DNA of 64,000 nucleotides from DASWJZ01 sp963792885 (GTDB lineage Bacteria; Pseudomonadota; Alphaproteobacteria; Rhizobiales; Afifellaceae), in the NCBI GenBank assembly GCA_963792885.1, contig CAWBXX010000006.1, positions 310,001-374,000 on the forward strand, in the 5' to 3' direction. Positions within the stretch are counted from its first letter, which is position 1, and each line of letters starts with the position of its first letter. This document shows, in pieces, positions 18,615-26,682 of this stretch. Made by a program: the position numbers and the translations under genes. Below the pieces are notes generated by a model that saw only the letters and a program-made list of their open reading frames with translations, did not search any database and was not told where the DNA came from.

Positions 18615-19347
18615 CGGCCTTCCCCCATATGCGGACGCCCTGCATGGCATCGGACTCCGCGCGGGTCAGCAGTACACGGAAAGCCGCGCGGGCTCCGTCG
18701 GAATCGCCGCGCTTGATGGCCTGCAAGATGGCGCCGTGCTGCGGCACGAAGTTTTGCTGATCCGGCACCGCCGCGCGCTGTACCCCTATGGCGACGCGAA
18801 GCCATGTGCCGATCGCGGGAGCAAAAGCCGCAATCAGCTCGTTGCCGGTGCCGACCAGGATGGCCTGATGGAAGTCGACGTCGGCCTCGATTGATTCAAT
18901 CGACGACTTATCCGTGGTCGACATTACGGAGAAGGCGCGGTCGATCGCGGCGAGCACGTCCTCCGTGGCGCGAAGAGCGACCAGCGCGGCGGCTTCCGGC
19001 TCGATAATGCTGCGCGCTTCGAAGAGGCTTCGCACGAAGGCGGCGTTTGGGGCGTCGCCAATCTGCCATGTGAGCACGTCCGGGTCCAACCGACTCCAGT
19101 CGCTGCGCGGACGGACGACGGTTCCGCGCCGCGGCTTCGAATCGACGAGGCCCTTGGCCGCCAACGCGCGCATCGCCTCGCGCACCGACAGGCGCGACAC
19201 TGAAAACTCGTCGGCGAGCTGTTCGAAGCTCGGCAGGGTGCTGCCCGGTTTCCAGTTCCCGGAGACGATGCGCCGGCCGATCGATTCCGCTGCGGCGACG
19301 GGACGCGAGACAAGCGCCGCGCGCCGCAGGCCGTGCCCCTCGCTCAC
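18592..19347 (-). CDS. GntR/FadR-type transcriptional regulator (FCD domain), cluster 1
   Basis: 251-residue DNA-binding regulator. The winged helix-turn-helix covers residues about 20-80 (GSTLPSFEQLADEFSVSRLS, then VREAMRALAAKGLV), and an FCD ligand domain follows. FCD metal-site residues are visible in EADVDFHQAIL and PQHGAILQAIKRGD. FCD proteins of this kind usually respond to sugar acids and repress transport or catabolic genes. It is the first gene of the operon with the ABC importer and overlaps the ATPase start, so it probably controls that operon and itself. The effector is unknown. Confidence 0.88.
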   Translation of the reverse strand: MSEGHGLRRAALVSRPVAAAESIGRRIVSGNWKPGSTLPSFEQLADEFSVSRLSVREAMRALAAKGLVDSKPRRGTVVRPRSDWSRLDPDVLTWQIGDAPNAAFVRSLFEARSIIEPEAAALVALRATEDVLAAIDRAFSVMSTTDKSSIESIEADVDFHQAILVGTGNELIAAFAPAIGTWLRVAIGVQRAAVPDQQNFVPQHGAILQAIKRGDSDGARAAFRVLLTRAESDAMQGVRIWGKADERPGAR

Positions 19348-19408
19348 GTCATCCCTCCCACGGTCGGCGGTATTATCAGAGCCGATTAGTTCGTTCTTGT
19401 TGCTCTAA

Positions 19409-19437
19409 ACATCTGACGAATGCACCGGGAATGTCAA
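19409..19437 (-). promoter_or_regulatory. putative promoter of the GntR-ABC operon
   Basis: On the minus strand a perfect TTGACA (19437-19432) is followed after 17 bases by AGATGT (19414-19409) and an AT-rich TTTAGAG. This lies about 60 bases before the regulator's start codon. The -35 is excellent and the -10 weak, so this is a candidate only. Confidence 0.35.
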
Positions 19438-19496
19438 TTCTTCCGCGCATCACGCAAACTTCCGCGTATGTGCTTTCCTGCGTTAAGCGGGTGCGG

Positions 19497-20285
19497 CTAT
19501 TCAGCCGCCTCGTCGGAGACGATGGCAGCGCCGTAACCGGCCCGCTCGAGCACGTCCTCGGTCATGTCGAGAAGCGCTACCATGTTGTTGCGGGCCGCGG
19601 CGGCATTGCCGTCGCAGACCGCCTCGAACACCGCGAGATGCTTGTCGAGCGCGAAGGGGCTTCCGACTTTTGGGTCGGATGTGATGCTGATCGAGGCGCG
19701 GAGGGCCTCCTCGATACATGCGCCGAGCCCCGACAGGAGCGCGTTGCCGCTTGCTGCAAGCAGCAGGCGGTGGAACGTCACGTCCGCCTCCGTAATTTCC
19801 TCAGAGCGTTTCCCGTTGCCGCGCGCCATCTCGAGCACGGCGATCTGAATTTTGGCAAGCATCGCCGGGGTCGCGTTCAAGGCGGAAAGGGCGGCAGTCT
19901 CTGGCTCGACCATCCGGCGCACGGCAAAGAGCTCGCGTACGAAAATGGGCTTTGGAACAACGCGCTGCCTGAGCCTCAGGACATCTGCGTCGAGATAATT
20001 CCAGTCGTGCGGCTCGCGCACGAAAGTGCCGAGCTTCGGCCGTGAGCGGACCAGCCCCTTGGCGCCCAGCATCTGCAGCGCCTCGCGCAGGCACGTGCGG
20101 CTCACGCCGAACTCGCCAAGCAGCGTTGCTTCGTTCGGCAGCGGGCGCGCCGGCGCGTATTCGCCGCCGAGGATGCGCAGCGTCAGCGTGTCGGCGACGA
20201 CGCTCTTTCCATGCGCGACGCGTGACCATTCCATGCGCGACGCGTGACCACCCCCGGCATCCGACCCGCTCCTGCGTTTAATCAT
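19497..20285 (-). CDS. GntR-family transcriptional regulator (FCD domain), second copy
   Basis: Regulator of up to 262 residues with a winged helix-turn-helix (ARPLPNEATLLGEFGVSRTC, then LREALQMLGAKGLV) and an FCD domain (EADVTFHRLLLAASGNAL, DKHLAVFEAVCDGN). The start is uncertain. ATG 20285 gives 17 odd extra residues, and ATG 20234 gives MEWSRVAHGK. Both depend on a 22-base tandem duplication at 20207-20250. With one copy the regulatory frame would have no ATG, GTG or TTG ahead of the HTH. It is divergent from the XylB-like dehydrogenase gene, its most likely target. An AT-rich palindrome overlaps the 20285 start and may be its own operator. Confidence 0.82.
   Translation of the reverse strand: MIKRRSGSDAGGGHASRMEWSRVAHGKSVVADTLTLRILGGEYAPARPLPNEATLLGEFGVSRTCLREALQMLGAKGLVRSRPKLGTFVREPHDWNYLDADVLRLRQRVVPKPIFVRELFAVRRMVEPETAALSALNATPAMLAKIQIAVLEMARGNGKRSEEITEADVTFHRLLLAASGNALLSGLGACIEEALRASISITSDPKVGSPFALDKHLAVFEAVCDGNAAAARNNMVALLDMTEDVLERAGYGAAIVSDEAAE
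20207..20250. repeat. 22-base perfect tandem duplication inside the GntR start region
   Basis: TTCCATGCGCGACGCGTGACCA occurs twice without a gap (20207-20228 and 20229-20250). As 22 is not a multiple of three, the duplication changes the frame. The ATG at 20234 is created in context by the junction (ATG GAA TGG on the minus strand). Confidence 0.9.
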
Positions 20286-20295
20286 AATACTATTA
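20285..20295. promoter_or_regulatory. AT-rich palindrome overlapping a GntR start, possible operator
   Basis: TAATACTATTA is a perfect 5+1+5 palindrome in otherwise G+C-rich sequence, immediately before and overlapping ATG 20285. Its minus-strand reading continues as TAGTATTATGATTAA, resembling the element at 6406-6419. Autoregulation by the GntR protein is the simplest reading. Confidence 0.4.
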
Positions 20296-20464
20296 GAGCC
20301 ACATGCCTAAGCTCAATCGGGTAGCGGATGCGGGTTCCCTGAACCCCGCGGGAGCGGGGGGCGTCTCAGCCGACGGGTCATAGGAAACGGCCCGCCGGGG
20401 CAGCCATTGTCACGCCTCCCGCGCTTTCCTAGAAAACAGGCCCGGCGACACCGCCCAGCTTCCC

Positions 20465-21247
20465 GTGAGCCTTTCCGTGACCGACCGCGCTTTTGCCTCC
20501 TATCCAAGCCTTGCCGGAAAGACGGTCTTCGTATCAGGCGGCGCGAGCGGCATCGGCGAGGCGATCGTGCGCGCCTTTGCGGGGCAGGGCGCCAAGGTTG
20601 GCTTCGTCGACATCCAGGAGAACGAGGGTGCAGCACTCGCCTCGGAACTCGCAAGCGGCGGCGCGACGGTGCGCTTCGTCCCGGCGGACGTTGTCGACAC
20701 GTCCGCCTATCGGACTGCGATCCAGCAGGTCGCCGACGCGCTCGGGATGATCACCATCCTCGTCAACAACGCGGCGAACGACACGCGCCACGGTTGGCAG
20801 GAAGAGACGCCGGAAAGCTTCGACGCGCGGCTTGCCGTGAACCTCAAGCACCAGTTCTTCGCAATCCAGGCGATCGCGCCTGGCATGATTGGCGCGGGCG
20901 GCGGCTCGATCATCAATTTCGGCTCGATCTCGTGGCGGATCGGCATGGTCGGCCTGCCCGGCTATGCGGCGTCGAAGGCCGCAATCGAGGGGCTGACGCG
21001 CACATTCGCGCGTGACCTCGGAGCCCACCGGATCCGCGTGAACTGCGTGGTTCCGGGGTGGGTGATGACGAAGCGCCAGCTCGAAATGTGGGTCGACGAG
21101 AGCACCGACCGCACCATCAAGGAGCGACAGTGCCTGCCGGACCGGCTGCAGCCCGACGACGTCGCGCGCACTGTGCTCTTCCTTGCTTCCGACGACAGCG
21201 CGATGTGCACCTCGCAGAACTTCGTGGTCGACGGAGGGTGGATTTGA
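20465..21247 (+). CDS. SDR-family sugar 1-dehydrogenase, XylB-like
   Basis: 260-residue NAD(P)-dependent short-chain dehydrogenase. It has the cofactor motif VSGGASGIGEAIV, LVNNAANDTRHGW, and the active-site Ser/Tyr/Lys in NFGSISWR and GYAASKAA. Several blocks match Caulobacter D-xylose 1-dehydrogenase XylB from memory: YPSLAGK at the start, NFGSISW, VPGWVMTKRQ and LFLASDDSAMCT. Oxidation of an aldose to its lactone is therefore likely, the first step of a Weimberg or De Ley-Doudoroff route. GTG 20465 is taken as the start; GTG 20477 is an alternative. It is divergent from the second GntR gene and is followed by a strong terminator. The sugar (xylose, arabinose or galactose) is not settled. 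Confidence 0.82.
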   Translation: MSLSVTDRAFASYPSLAGKTVFVSGGASGIGEAIVRAFAGQGAKVGFVDIQENEGAALASELASGGATVRFVPADVVDTSAYRTAIQQVADALGMITILVNNAANDTRHGWQEETPESFDARLAVNLKHQFFAIQAIAPGMIGAGGGSIINFGSISWRIGMVGLPGYAASKAAIEGLTRTFARDLGAHRIRVNCVVPGWVMTKRQLEMWVDESTDRTIKERQCLPDRLQPDDVARTVLFLASDDSAMCTSQNFVVDGGWI

Positions 21248-21269
21248 GGCTTAGGCTCAGCCCCAAGAA

Positions 21270-21291
21270 AAGGGGCCCCGGAGGGCCCCTT
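21270..21291. terminator. bidirectional terminator hairpin
   Basis: AAGGGGCCC-CGGA-GGGCCCCTT is a perfect 9-bp stem with a 4-base loop between the convergent dehydrogenase (ends 21247) and binding-protein gene (ends 21317). On the minus strand TTTCTTGG follows it, and on the plus strand CCAACTCTT. Confidence 0.7.
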
Positions 21292-21316
21292 CCAACTCTT
21301 GAGGCTTACCTGCGTC

Positions 21317-22310
21317 TTACTTCTGGATGCAGGTGTCGACCGTCTCCTTGGTGCACTCGTCGAGGCCCGTGAACACCGGATCGTCAACGGGCTTGCCTTC
21401 GATCAGGTCGATCATGACGCTCGGCGCCTTGTAGCCCATCTCGAACGGACGCTGGCCGACGAGCACGTTGACTAGACCCTCACGCGCGATCGCCACCTCG
21501 TCGCCGATCGTGTCGGCAGCGGCGATGTAGAACGCGTTCGACGCGATCTTGTCGGCCATCGGCTGGAACAGCTGGCGGTACGGCTGCGGCGCGCCGAAGA
21601 GCGGCCAGCCACCCATGATCCCGAAGGTGGTGAGGTCGGGGTTGGCGGCGAGGATGTCGGTCATCGCCTGCACGCCCTTGGCGCCGTCGTCGTTGGTGAA
21701 GACCGGGCAACCGGAGGCTTCCGTCCATCCGCCTTCGCCGTTCAGCGCCTCGAGGTCCTTCTGGCCGGTCAGCGCGTCGCGGTAGCCCTGCGCGCGGCGC
21801 AGGATGTTGTCCGCCGCAGCATTGCCTTCGATGGTGCAGGTCTTGCCCCCATTAGGCATGGCTTTCTTCGTATATTCGCCGAGCCGGTAGCCCATCAGGT
21901 AGTTGTCGGTGCCGAGGTAGGTCTTGCGCAGGCCCGCGTCCTCGACCTTCAGGTCAGCGTCGACCGTCATGACAGGGAACGGCGGGTTGGCGGACTTGAT
22001 CGTGTTCGCAATCAGCGGCGCGTTTGACGGTGAGATCGCGATCGCCGCCGTGGTGGACTTCGCAAGCATGTCGCCGACGATTTGCGCCTCGCCGGCTTCA
22101 TCGGAAGTCGATGCCGGGCCGGTGTAGAAGCATTCATATTCGCTGCTCGCGTTTTCGCTGTTCCACTTTTCGCAACCCTGGTGCATGGCTTCGAAGAACG
22201 GGTTGTCGAGGCCCTTGACGACGATCACCAGACTGCTTCTTCTGGGCCATCGCCTGCCCTGCCGTCAGCGCGAGCGCCGCTGCGGCAAGCAGCATCAGTG
22301 TTTTCCTCAT
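21317..22310 (-). CDS. sugar ABC transporter substrate-binding protein (cluster 2, one frameshift)
   Basis: Periplasmic sugar-binding protein. ATG 22310 follows GGGAGGAAAG and opens the signal peptide MRKTLMLLAAAALALTAG with cleavage after AMA. The mature protein reads AQKK and then, after a one-base shift near 22235, LVIVVKGLDNPFFEAM, the usual first strand of this family. Later blocks are IAISPSNAPLIANTI, VMTVDADL, YLGTDNYLMGYRLGEY and GLVNVLVGQRPFEMGYKAP. The frameshift splits off the signal peptide, and a single inserted base explains it. Six cysteines in the mature part (for example GCEKW, YECFY, KTCTI, ASGCPV, DECTK, DTCIQ) could form three disulphides, which is unusual. It is in line with the NAD-epimerase gene upstream and opposite to its ATPase and permease. 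Confidence 0.8.
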
Positions 22311-22352
22311 GTACTTTCCTCCCTTTCAAAGACTGTCTTTTTCACCACTGCA

Positions 22353-23333
22353 TCAGCCTGGGTACCAGATTTTCCGCGGTTCGCTTGCTGAACGGGCATA
22401 GTCCCAGGCCGAATCGATCAAACGCTTGAGGTCGTAGCGAGGGCGCCAGCCGAGCTGCTGTTTCGCCTTCGCGTTGTCCATCCAGTTGGAATGGAAGCCG
22501 CTCGGTATCTCCACCGTGGGAAGTGCGCGCGTGCTGGCGAGATAGTGCGCGACCTCGCCGTAATCGACCGGCTCGTCCATGCAGATATTGTAGAGTTCCC
22601 CGCTCGTCTCCTTGTTGTCGATCGCCGCGAGGATCGCCGAGGCGAGATCGTCGACATGGACGAAATTTCGCTTAAGCGGCCGCTGGTCAGCGTCGAGGAG
22701 GAGGGGGACGGTTCCCGTCTCGTGGTTAGCCTTGGCCTCCGCCGCCGGCACCTCGTCCTTCCACACCGGCCCGCCGAAGACGTCGTCGCCGAAGGAGAGG
22801 GTGTATTTGAAGTCGTCCTTCTCCATGATCCACGGCGCGCGCAGGCAGCAGGCGTTGATGCCGTACTGGATGCAATACTGCTTGAGCATGACCTCTTCGA
22901 GCACCTTCGACAGCGCGTAGCAGCCGGGGTAGGCGCAGTGCGGCGTCGCTTCGGTGATCGGCCCGTCGTGGCGGTAGTGGAAGTGGCCGACGGCCGCGTC
23001 GCCGCCGATCAGGATGAACTGCTCCGCCGATTGCGAGGTGCGGAAGGCCTCAAGCAGCCAGAAAAGACCCTTCACCGTCACGTCCATGACGGTCTCCGGC
23101 GTCTCCTTGCAGGTCGCGAGATGGAGGACGTGCGTCACGTCGCACATAGCCGCCTCGACCGCGCTGCGGTCGGCGATGTCGCCGCGAACGGGCTCGACAC
23201 GATCGCCTGCCTCCAGCATGCGGTTGTGGCAGAGCGCGCGCACGCGCGCGCGGGAAAATCGCGAATTGTCGAGGAAACGGCTAATGAAATGGCGGCCGAC
23301 CTTACCGGTCGCACCGGTGACCAGAACCAGCAT
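22353..23333 (-). CDS. NAD-dependent epimerase/dehydratase family protein
   Basis: 326-residue extended SDR. The N-terminal MLVLVTGATGKVGRHFISRF is the cofactor glycine motif, and CYALSKVLEE holds the catalytic Tyr-x-x-x-Lys. RNFVHVDDLASAILAAID is a typical extended-SDR segment, and YNICMDEPVDYGEVAHYL lies in the substrate domain. ATG 23333 has the ribosome site GAGGGAGGAAACG, and the 13 residues upstream are discarded. It lies between the cluster 2 binding protein and ATPase genes, so it may act on the imported sugar as an epimerase, dehydratase or uronate-type dehydrogenase. Which one cannot be decided. A LacI-type half-site lies 17 bases upstream. Confidence 0.82.
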   Translation of the reverse strand: MLVLVTGATGKVGRHFISRFLDNSRFSRARVRALCHNRMLEAGDRVEPVRGDIADRSAVEAAMCDVTHVLHLATCKETPETVMDVTVKGLFWLLEAFRTSQSAEQFILIGGDAAVGHFHYRHDGPITEATPHCAYPGCYALSKVLEEVMLKQYCIQYGINACCLRAPWIMEKDDFKYTLSFGDDVFGGPVWKDEVPAAEAKANHETGTVPLLLDADQRPLKRNFVHVDDLASAILAAIDNKETSGELYNICMDEPVDYGEVAHYLASTRALPTVEIPSGFHSNWMDNAKAKQQLGWRPRYDLKRLIDSAWDYARSASEPRKIWYPG

Positions 23334-23349
23334 CGTTTCCTCCCTCTGA

Positions 23350-23360
23350 CAGCTAATATC
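23350..23360. promoter_or_regulatory. possible LacI-type operator half-site
   Basis: CAGCTAATATC lies in the divergent promoter between the epimerase gene (starts 23333) and the ABC ATPase gene (starts about 23537). CAGCTAATAT recurs in front of the LacI gene at 26500-26509, where the left half is also complete. Confidence 0.4.
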
Positions 23361-23536
23361 GACCAGTGCCATTAGTCAATCGGCTGACCCTCGGATTAAG
23401 TCCCTAGGCGCAAGAGGATCGCGGCTCACCGGAGGTCGGCAAGCTTCCTCTTGCGCCAAACTCAGGGCTTGCTAATCCTATCGACTAGAGCCAAGCCGCC
23501 GGATTGGAACGGCAGGGACGGAGGCGGGGGACGCCG

Positions 23537-24277
23537 GTGGCGGTGCTGGAGCTTTCCGAGATTTCGAAGAATTTTGGCGCCATCCAGGCGCTCGACGACG
23601 TTTCGCTCAGCCTGAACCAAGCCGAGGTTGTGGGCCTCATGGGCGATAACGGCGCCGGCAAGTCGACGCTCGTCAAGATCATCGCCGGAAACTTTCACCC
23701 CTCGCACGGGACCATCAAGATCGATGGCAAGGAGGTGCACTTCAACCGTCCGATCGAGGCGCGGCAGCACGGGGTCGAAATCGTCTATCAGGACCTCGCC
23801 CTTTGCGACAACCTGACTGCTGCGGCGAACGTTTTCCTCGGGCGCGAGGTGCGCAAAGGCGTCGGTCCGTTCGGCGTGCTCGACTATGCCGCCATGTACC
23901 GCCGCGCCGGCGAGATCTTCGCCGAGCTCAAGTCGGAGACGCGGCCGCGCGACCTTGTGAGGCAGATGTCGGGCGGCCAGCGGCAGGCGGTGGCGATCGC
24001 CCGCACACGGCTTTCCGATCCGAAGATCGTGCTGATGGACGAGCCGACGGCCGCGATCAGCGTGCGGCAGGTGGCGGAGGTGCTGAGCCTGATCCGCCGG
24101 CTGCGCGACACCGGCCACAGCGTCATCCTGATCAGCCACCGCATGCCTGACGTCTTTGCCGTTGCCGACCGCATCGCGGTTCTTCGGCGCGGCAAGAAGG
24201 TGGCGGAGAAGAAGATCAGCGATTCGTCGCCCGAAGAGGTGACCGGTCTCATTACGGGCGCTATTGCCGCGGCCTGA
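23537..24277 (+). CDS. sugar ABC transporter ATP-binding protein (cluster 2)
   Basis: 246-residue single-domain ATPase of the FrcA kind. Walker A is GDNGAGKSTLVK, the Q-loop EIVYQDLALCDN, the signature MSGGQRQAVAIAR, Walker B IVLMDEPTAAIS and the H-loop LISHRM. GTG 23537 with a GGGGGA upstream gives a family-like VAVLELSEISKNFGA start. The ATG 33 bases earlier (23504) adds a basic, unlikely peptide. The permease follows 32 bases downstream. The binding protein is on the other strand beyond the epimerase gene, so the importer is split across a divergent promoter. Confidence 0.9.
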   Translation: MAVLELSEISKNFGAIQALDDVSLSLNQAEVVGLMGDNGAGKSTLVKIIAGNFHPSHGTIKIDGKEVHFNRPIEARQHGVEIVYQDLALCDNLTAAANVFLGREVRKGVGPFGVLDYAAMYRRAGEIFAELKSETRPRDLVRQMSGGQRQAVAIARTRLSDPKIVLMDEPTAAISVRQVAEVLSLIRRLRDTGHSVILISHRMPDVFAVADRIAVLRRGKKVAEKKISDSSPEEVTGLITGAIAAA

Positions 24278-24309
24278 ACGCGCTGGCCGGGTTGGGGAAG
24301 GGAAGCTAG

Positions 24310-25302
24310 ATGAGCGTTACGCTCGAAGACACGATCAAGGCGCAGACGCACAGCCCGCTCAGCTGGCTTTTGTCGCGGCAGACGTTCTGGGTGTTCCTCG
24401 CCGCTGTCGTCGCCTGCATCGCGCTCTCGATGGCGACCAACACCTTCGCTACGCCGAACAACCTCTTCAACGTCACCCGCAACTTCACCTTCACCGCCAT
24501 CATCGCGCTCGGCATGACGCTGGTGATCATCACCGGCGGGATTGACCTGTCGGTCGGCTCGACTCTGGTCCTGTCCAGCATGATCCTCGCCGTCGTCATG
24601 CACGCCGGCTTCAGCATCTATGTCGGCTTTGCCGTGGCGATCCTGACCTCGATCGCGGTGGGCGCAGTGAATGGCGCGCTTATCGCCTATGTCGGCATGC
24701 CGCCCTTCGTGGTGACGCTCGGTATGCTTTCGATCGCCCGCAGCCTGGCGATGGTGGCGTCCAACAACACCGTCGTGTTCCAGTTCGGGCCGGACCACGA
24801 CAAGCTTCTCGCCTTCGGCGGCGGCGCGACTTTCGGAGTCGCGAATCCAGTCATCTACATGATCGTGCTGGCGCTCCTCACCGGCTTCTTACTGCGCTGG
24901 ACGAAGTTCGGTCGGCACGTCTTCGCCATCGGCGGTAACGAGCATGCGGCGACCCTGACCGGCGTTCCGGTCAAGCGGATCAAGCTGCTCGTCTACGTGC
25001 TCTCCGCGCTTTCCGCGGGAATCTGCGGCATCATCGAGACGGGCTGGCTCGGTGCGGTGACGACCAATCTCGGCTCCGGCATGGAGCTGCAGGTGATCGC
25101 CGCGACGGTCATCGGCGGCGCCAACCTCGCCGGCGGCTCCGGCACCGCCTTCGGCGCGCTGATCGGCGCGGCGCTGATCGAGATCATCCGCAACAGCTTG
25201 GGGCTACTCGGGGTCAGCGCCTTCTGGCAGGGCACCTTCATCGGCAGCTTCATCATCATCGCGGTCTTGTTCGAGCGCATCAGGGCGGCGACCGAACGAT
25301 AG
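24310..25302 (+). CDS. sugar ABC transporter permease (cluster 2)
   Basis: 330-residue inner-membrane permease (RbsC/FrcC type). Helices include WVFLAAVVACIALSMATN and AIIALGMTLVIITGGIDLSV, and the ATPase-contact loop is TKFGRHVFAIGGNEHAATLT. VIGGANLAGGSGTAFGALIG and a C-terminal helix follow. GGGGAAGGGAAG precedes ATG 24310. It ends 10 bases from the convergent LacI gene. It pairs with the ATPase directly upstream. Confidence 0.92.
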   Translation: MSVTLEDTIKAQTHSPLSWLLSRQTFWVFLAAVVACIALSMATNTFATPNNLFNVTRNFTFTAIIALGMTLVIITGGIDLSVGSTLVLSSMILAVVMHAGFSIYVGFAVAILTSIAVGAVNGALIAYVGMPPFVVTLGMLSIARSLAMVASNNTVVFQFGPDHDKLLAFGGGATFGVANPVIYMIVLALLTGFLLRWTKFGRHVFAIGGNEHAATLTGVPVKRIKLLVYVLSALSAGICGIIETGWLGAVTTNLGSGMELQVIAATVIGGANLAGGSGTAFGALIGAALIEIIRNSLGLLGVSAFWQGTFIGSFIIIAVLFERIRAATER

Positions 25303-25312
25303 GTGCGGCGCT

Positions 25313-26461
25313 TCAGAGCGCTTCGGCCACCGCCGCGCCCGGCTCCGCAACCAGTTTCGGCGGGGCGATCGAGGCGCGCTCGATCAGCGGGCATTCGAGC
25401 TTGGTGACCGGATACTTCTCGCGCCGCTCCCCGAAGAGCGCGAGCCCGTGCTCCACGGCCCAGCGGCCCATCTCGCGATGCGGAAGCACCAGCGTCGTGA
25501 GCTGCGGCGTCAGATGGCGAGCCACCTCCTCGTCGTCATATCCGATCACCGAAACATCGTGGGGGATCGCAAGGCGGCGCTCCTTCAGCGCTTCGTAGCA
25601 GCCGACCGCCATACGGTCGTTGGAGCAGAAGATCGCGGTCGGCGGGCGCGGCAGATGCATGAGCGCGTGGGTGTGGTCGTAGCCGGCGCTCGGCTGCCAG
25701 TTGCCTTCGCGAACGAGGTCCGGATCGTAGCGGATGTCGGCGGTCGCAAGCGCCTGGCGGTAGCCCTTCAGCCGGTCACGCGCGGCGTCCATCCAAAGCT
25801 CGCCGGTGATGATGGCGATCCGGCGGTGGCCGGCCTCGATCAGCGCGTCGGTCGCGCGGTGGCCGCCCGCGACCTCACCGGGGACGACGCTCGGGAAGGC
25901 GTGGTCGTCCGAATAGCAGTTCAAAAGCACGACAGGCGGCTTGGCTGCATGGAGCCGGCGCGGGACCTCGACCCTGCGTGTCATGATCGTGGCGTAGATC
26001 ATGAGGTCCGTCTCGTCGTGCATCACGGCATCGAGCGCGCGGCGCTGCATTTCCGGATTGTCGAGCGTCTCGCAGATGGTGACGACGTGGCCGGTCGCCC
26101 ACGCGGCCTCGCGCACGCCGTCGATCGAGACAACCGCCTCGGGGCTCGTCGCGATACGGTCGAAGACGACGGCGACTTGAAGCGGCCGCTCTCCAGGAGA
26201 GGCAGCGCTGCGGGCGATTTCGTATTTGAGCTGCCGGGCGGCGGCGAAGACGCGCTCGCGCGTCGACGCGGAGATATGGATGCCCGGTGTGTTGTTGAGG
26301 ACGACGGAGACGGTGGACTGCGAGCATTCGGCAAGCCGCGCCACGTCGGTCATCGTGACCCGGCGGCGCGACGCGCGCTCGCTCGTGCCCTTTGCACTGC
26401 CGCTCGCTCGTTGGGCGCTCGGAATACGCAGCCTGGCGGCTTCCTTCTCGGCGTCTTCCAT
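25313..26461 (-). CDS. LacI-family transcriptional regulator
   Basis: 382-residue repressor. The helix-turn-helix VTMTDVARLAECSQSTVSVV with its hinge (residues about 35-90) is followed by a periplasmic-binding-protein-like effector domain. In that domain YATIMTRRVEVPRRL, IAIITGELWMDAARDRLKGY, AIFCSNDRMAVGCYEAL and VSVIGYDDEEVARHLTPQLT are visible. About 35 residues precede the HTH, more than usual. ATG 26353 is a shorter alternative. It converges on the cluster 2 permease and most likely controls that importer. The effector would be the imported sugar or an early product. Confidence 0.9.
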   Translation of the reverse strand: MEDAEKEAARLRIPSAQRASGSAKGTSERASRRRVTMTDVARLAECSQSTVSVVLNNTPGIHISASTRERVFAAARQLKYEIARSAASPGERPLQVAVVFDRIATSPEAVVSIDGVREAAWATGHVVTICETLDNPEMQRRALDAVMHDETDLMIYATIMTRRVEVPRRLHAAKPPVVLLNCYSDDHAFPSVVPGEVAGGHRATDALIEAGHRRIAIITGELWMDAARDRLKGYRQALATADIRYDPDLVREGNWQPSAGYDHTHALMHLPRPPTAIFCSNDRMAVGCYEALKERRLAIPHDVSVIGYDDEEVARHLTPQLTTLVLPHREMGRWAVEHGLALFGERREKYPVTKLECPLIERASIAPPKLVAEPGAAVAEAL

Positions 26462-26495
26462 CGATCCTGCGGCACGGTCTTTTGTTGGCGAAGTG

Positions 26496-26509
26496 ATATC
26501 AGCTAATAT
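26496..26509. promoter_or_regulatory. putative LacI operator in its own promoter
   Basis: ATAT-C-AGCT-A-ATAT is a 14-base palindrome centred on AGCT with one mismatched pair, 35 bases upstream of the LacI start. The right half (CAGCTAATAT) recurs at 23350-23359 in the divergent cluster 2 promoter. This is the expected layout for autoregulation plus control of the importer. Confidence 0.5.
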
Positions 26510-26682
26510 TTATCGGCGGAAGGATCAAGGTTCTCCGGCGCTTCCGGGTGGGCCCCTCAGGCCATCTGAGCAGAGGGGGTCATGCAATTGAAATTTCTCG
26601 GCGTGCTGTCGAAATCGCGTTGGCGCGCGCGTCATTGAGCCGGCGGGCAGCGCGTCCTTGCCCGGAACCCAGGGAGACCGCG

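Noticed and set aside
20344..20359. CCCCGC-GGGA-GCGGGG hairpin before the XylB-like gene as a riboswitch or attenuator.
   Set aside because: A 6-bp G+C stem of this kind is expected by chance in such G+C-rich DNA, and there is no further conserved structure or T-tract.
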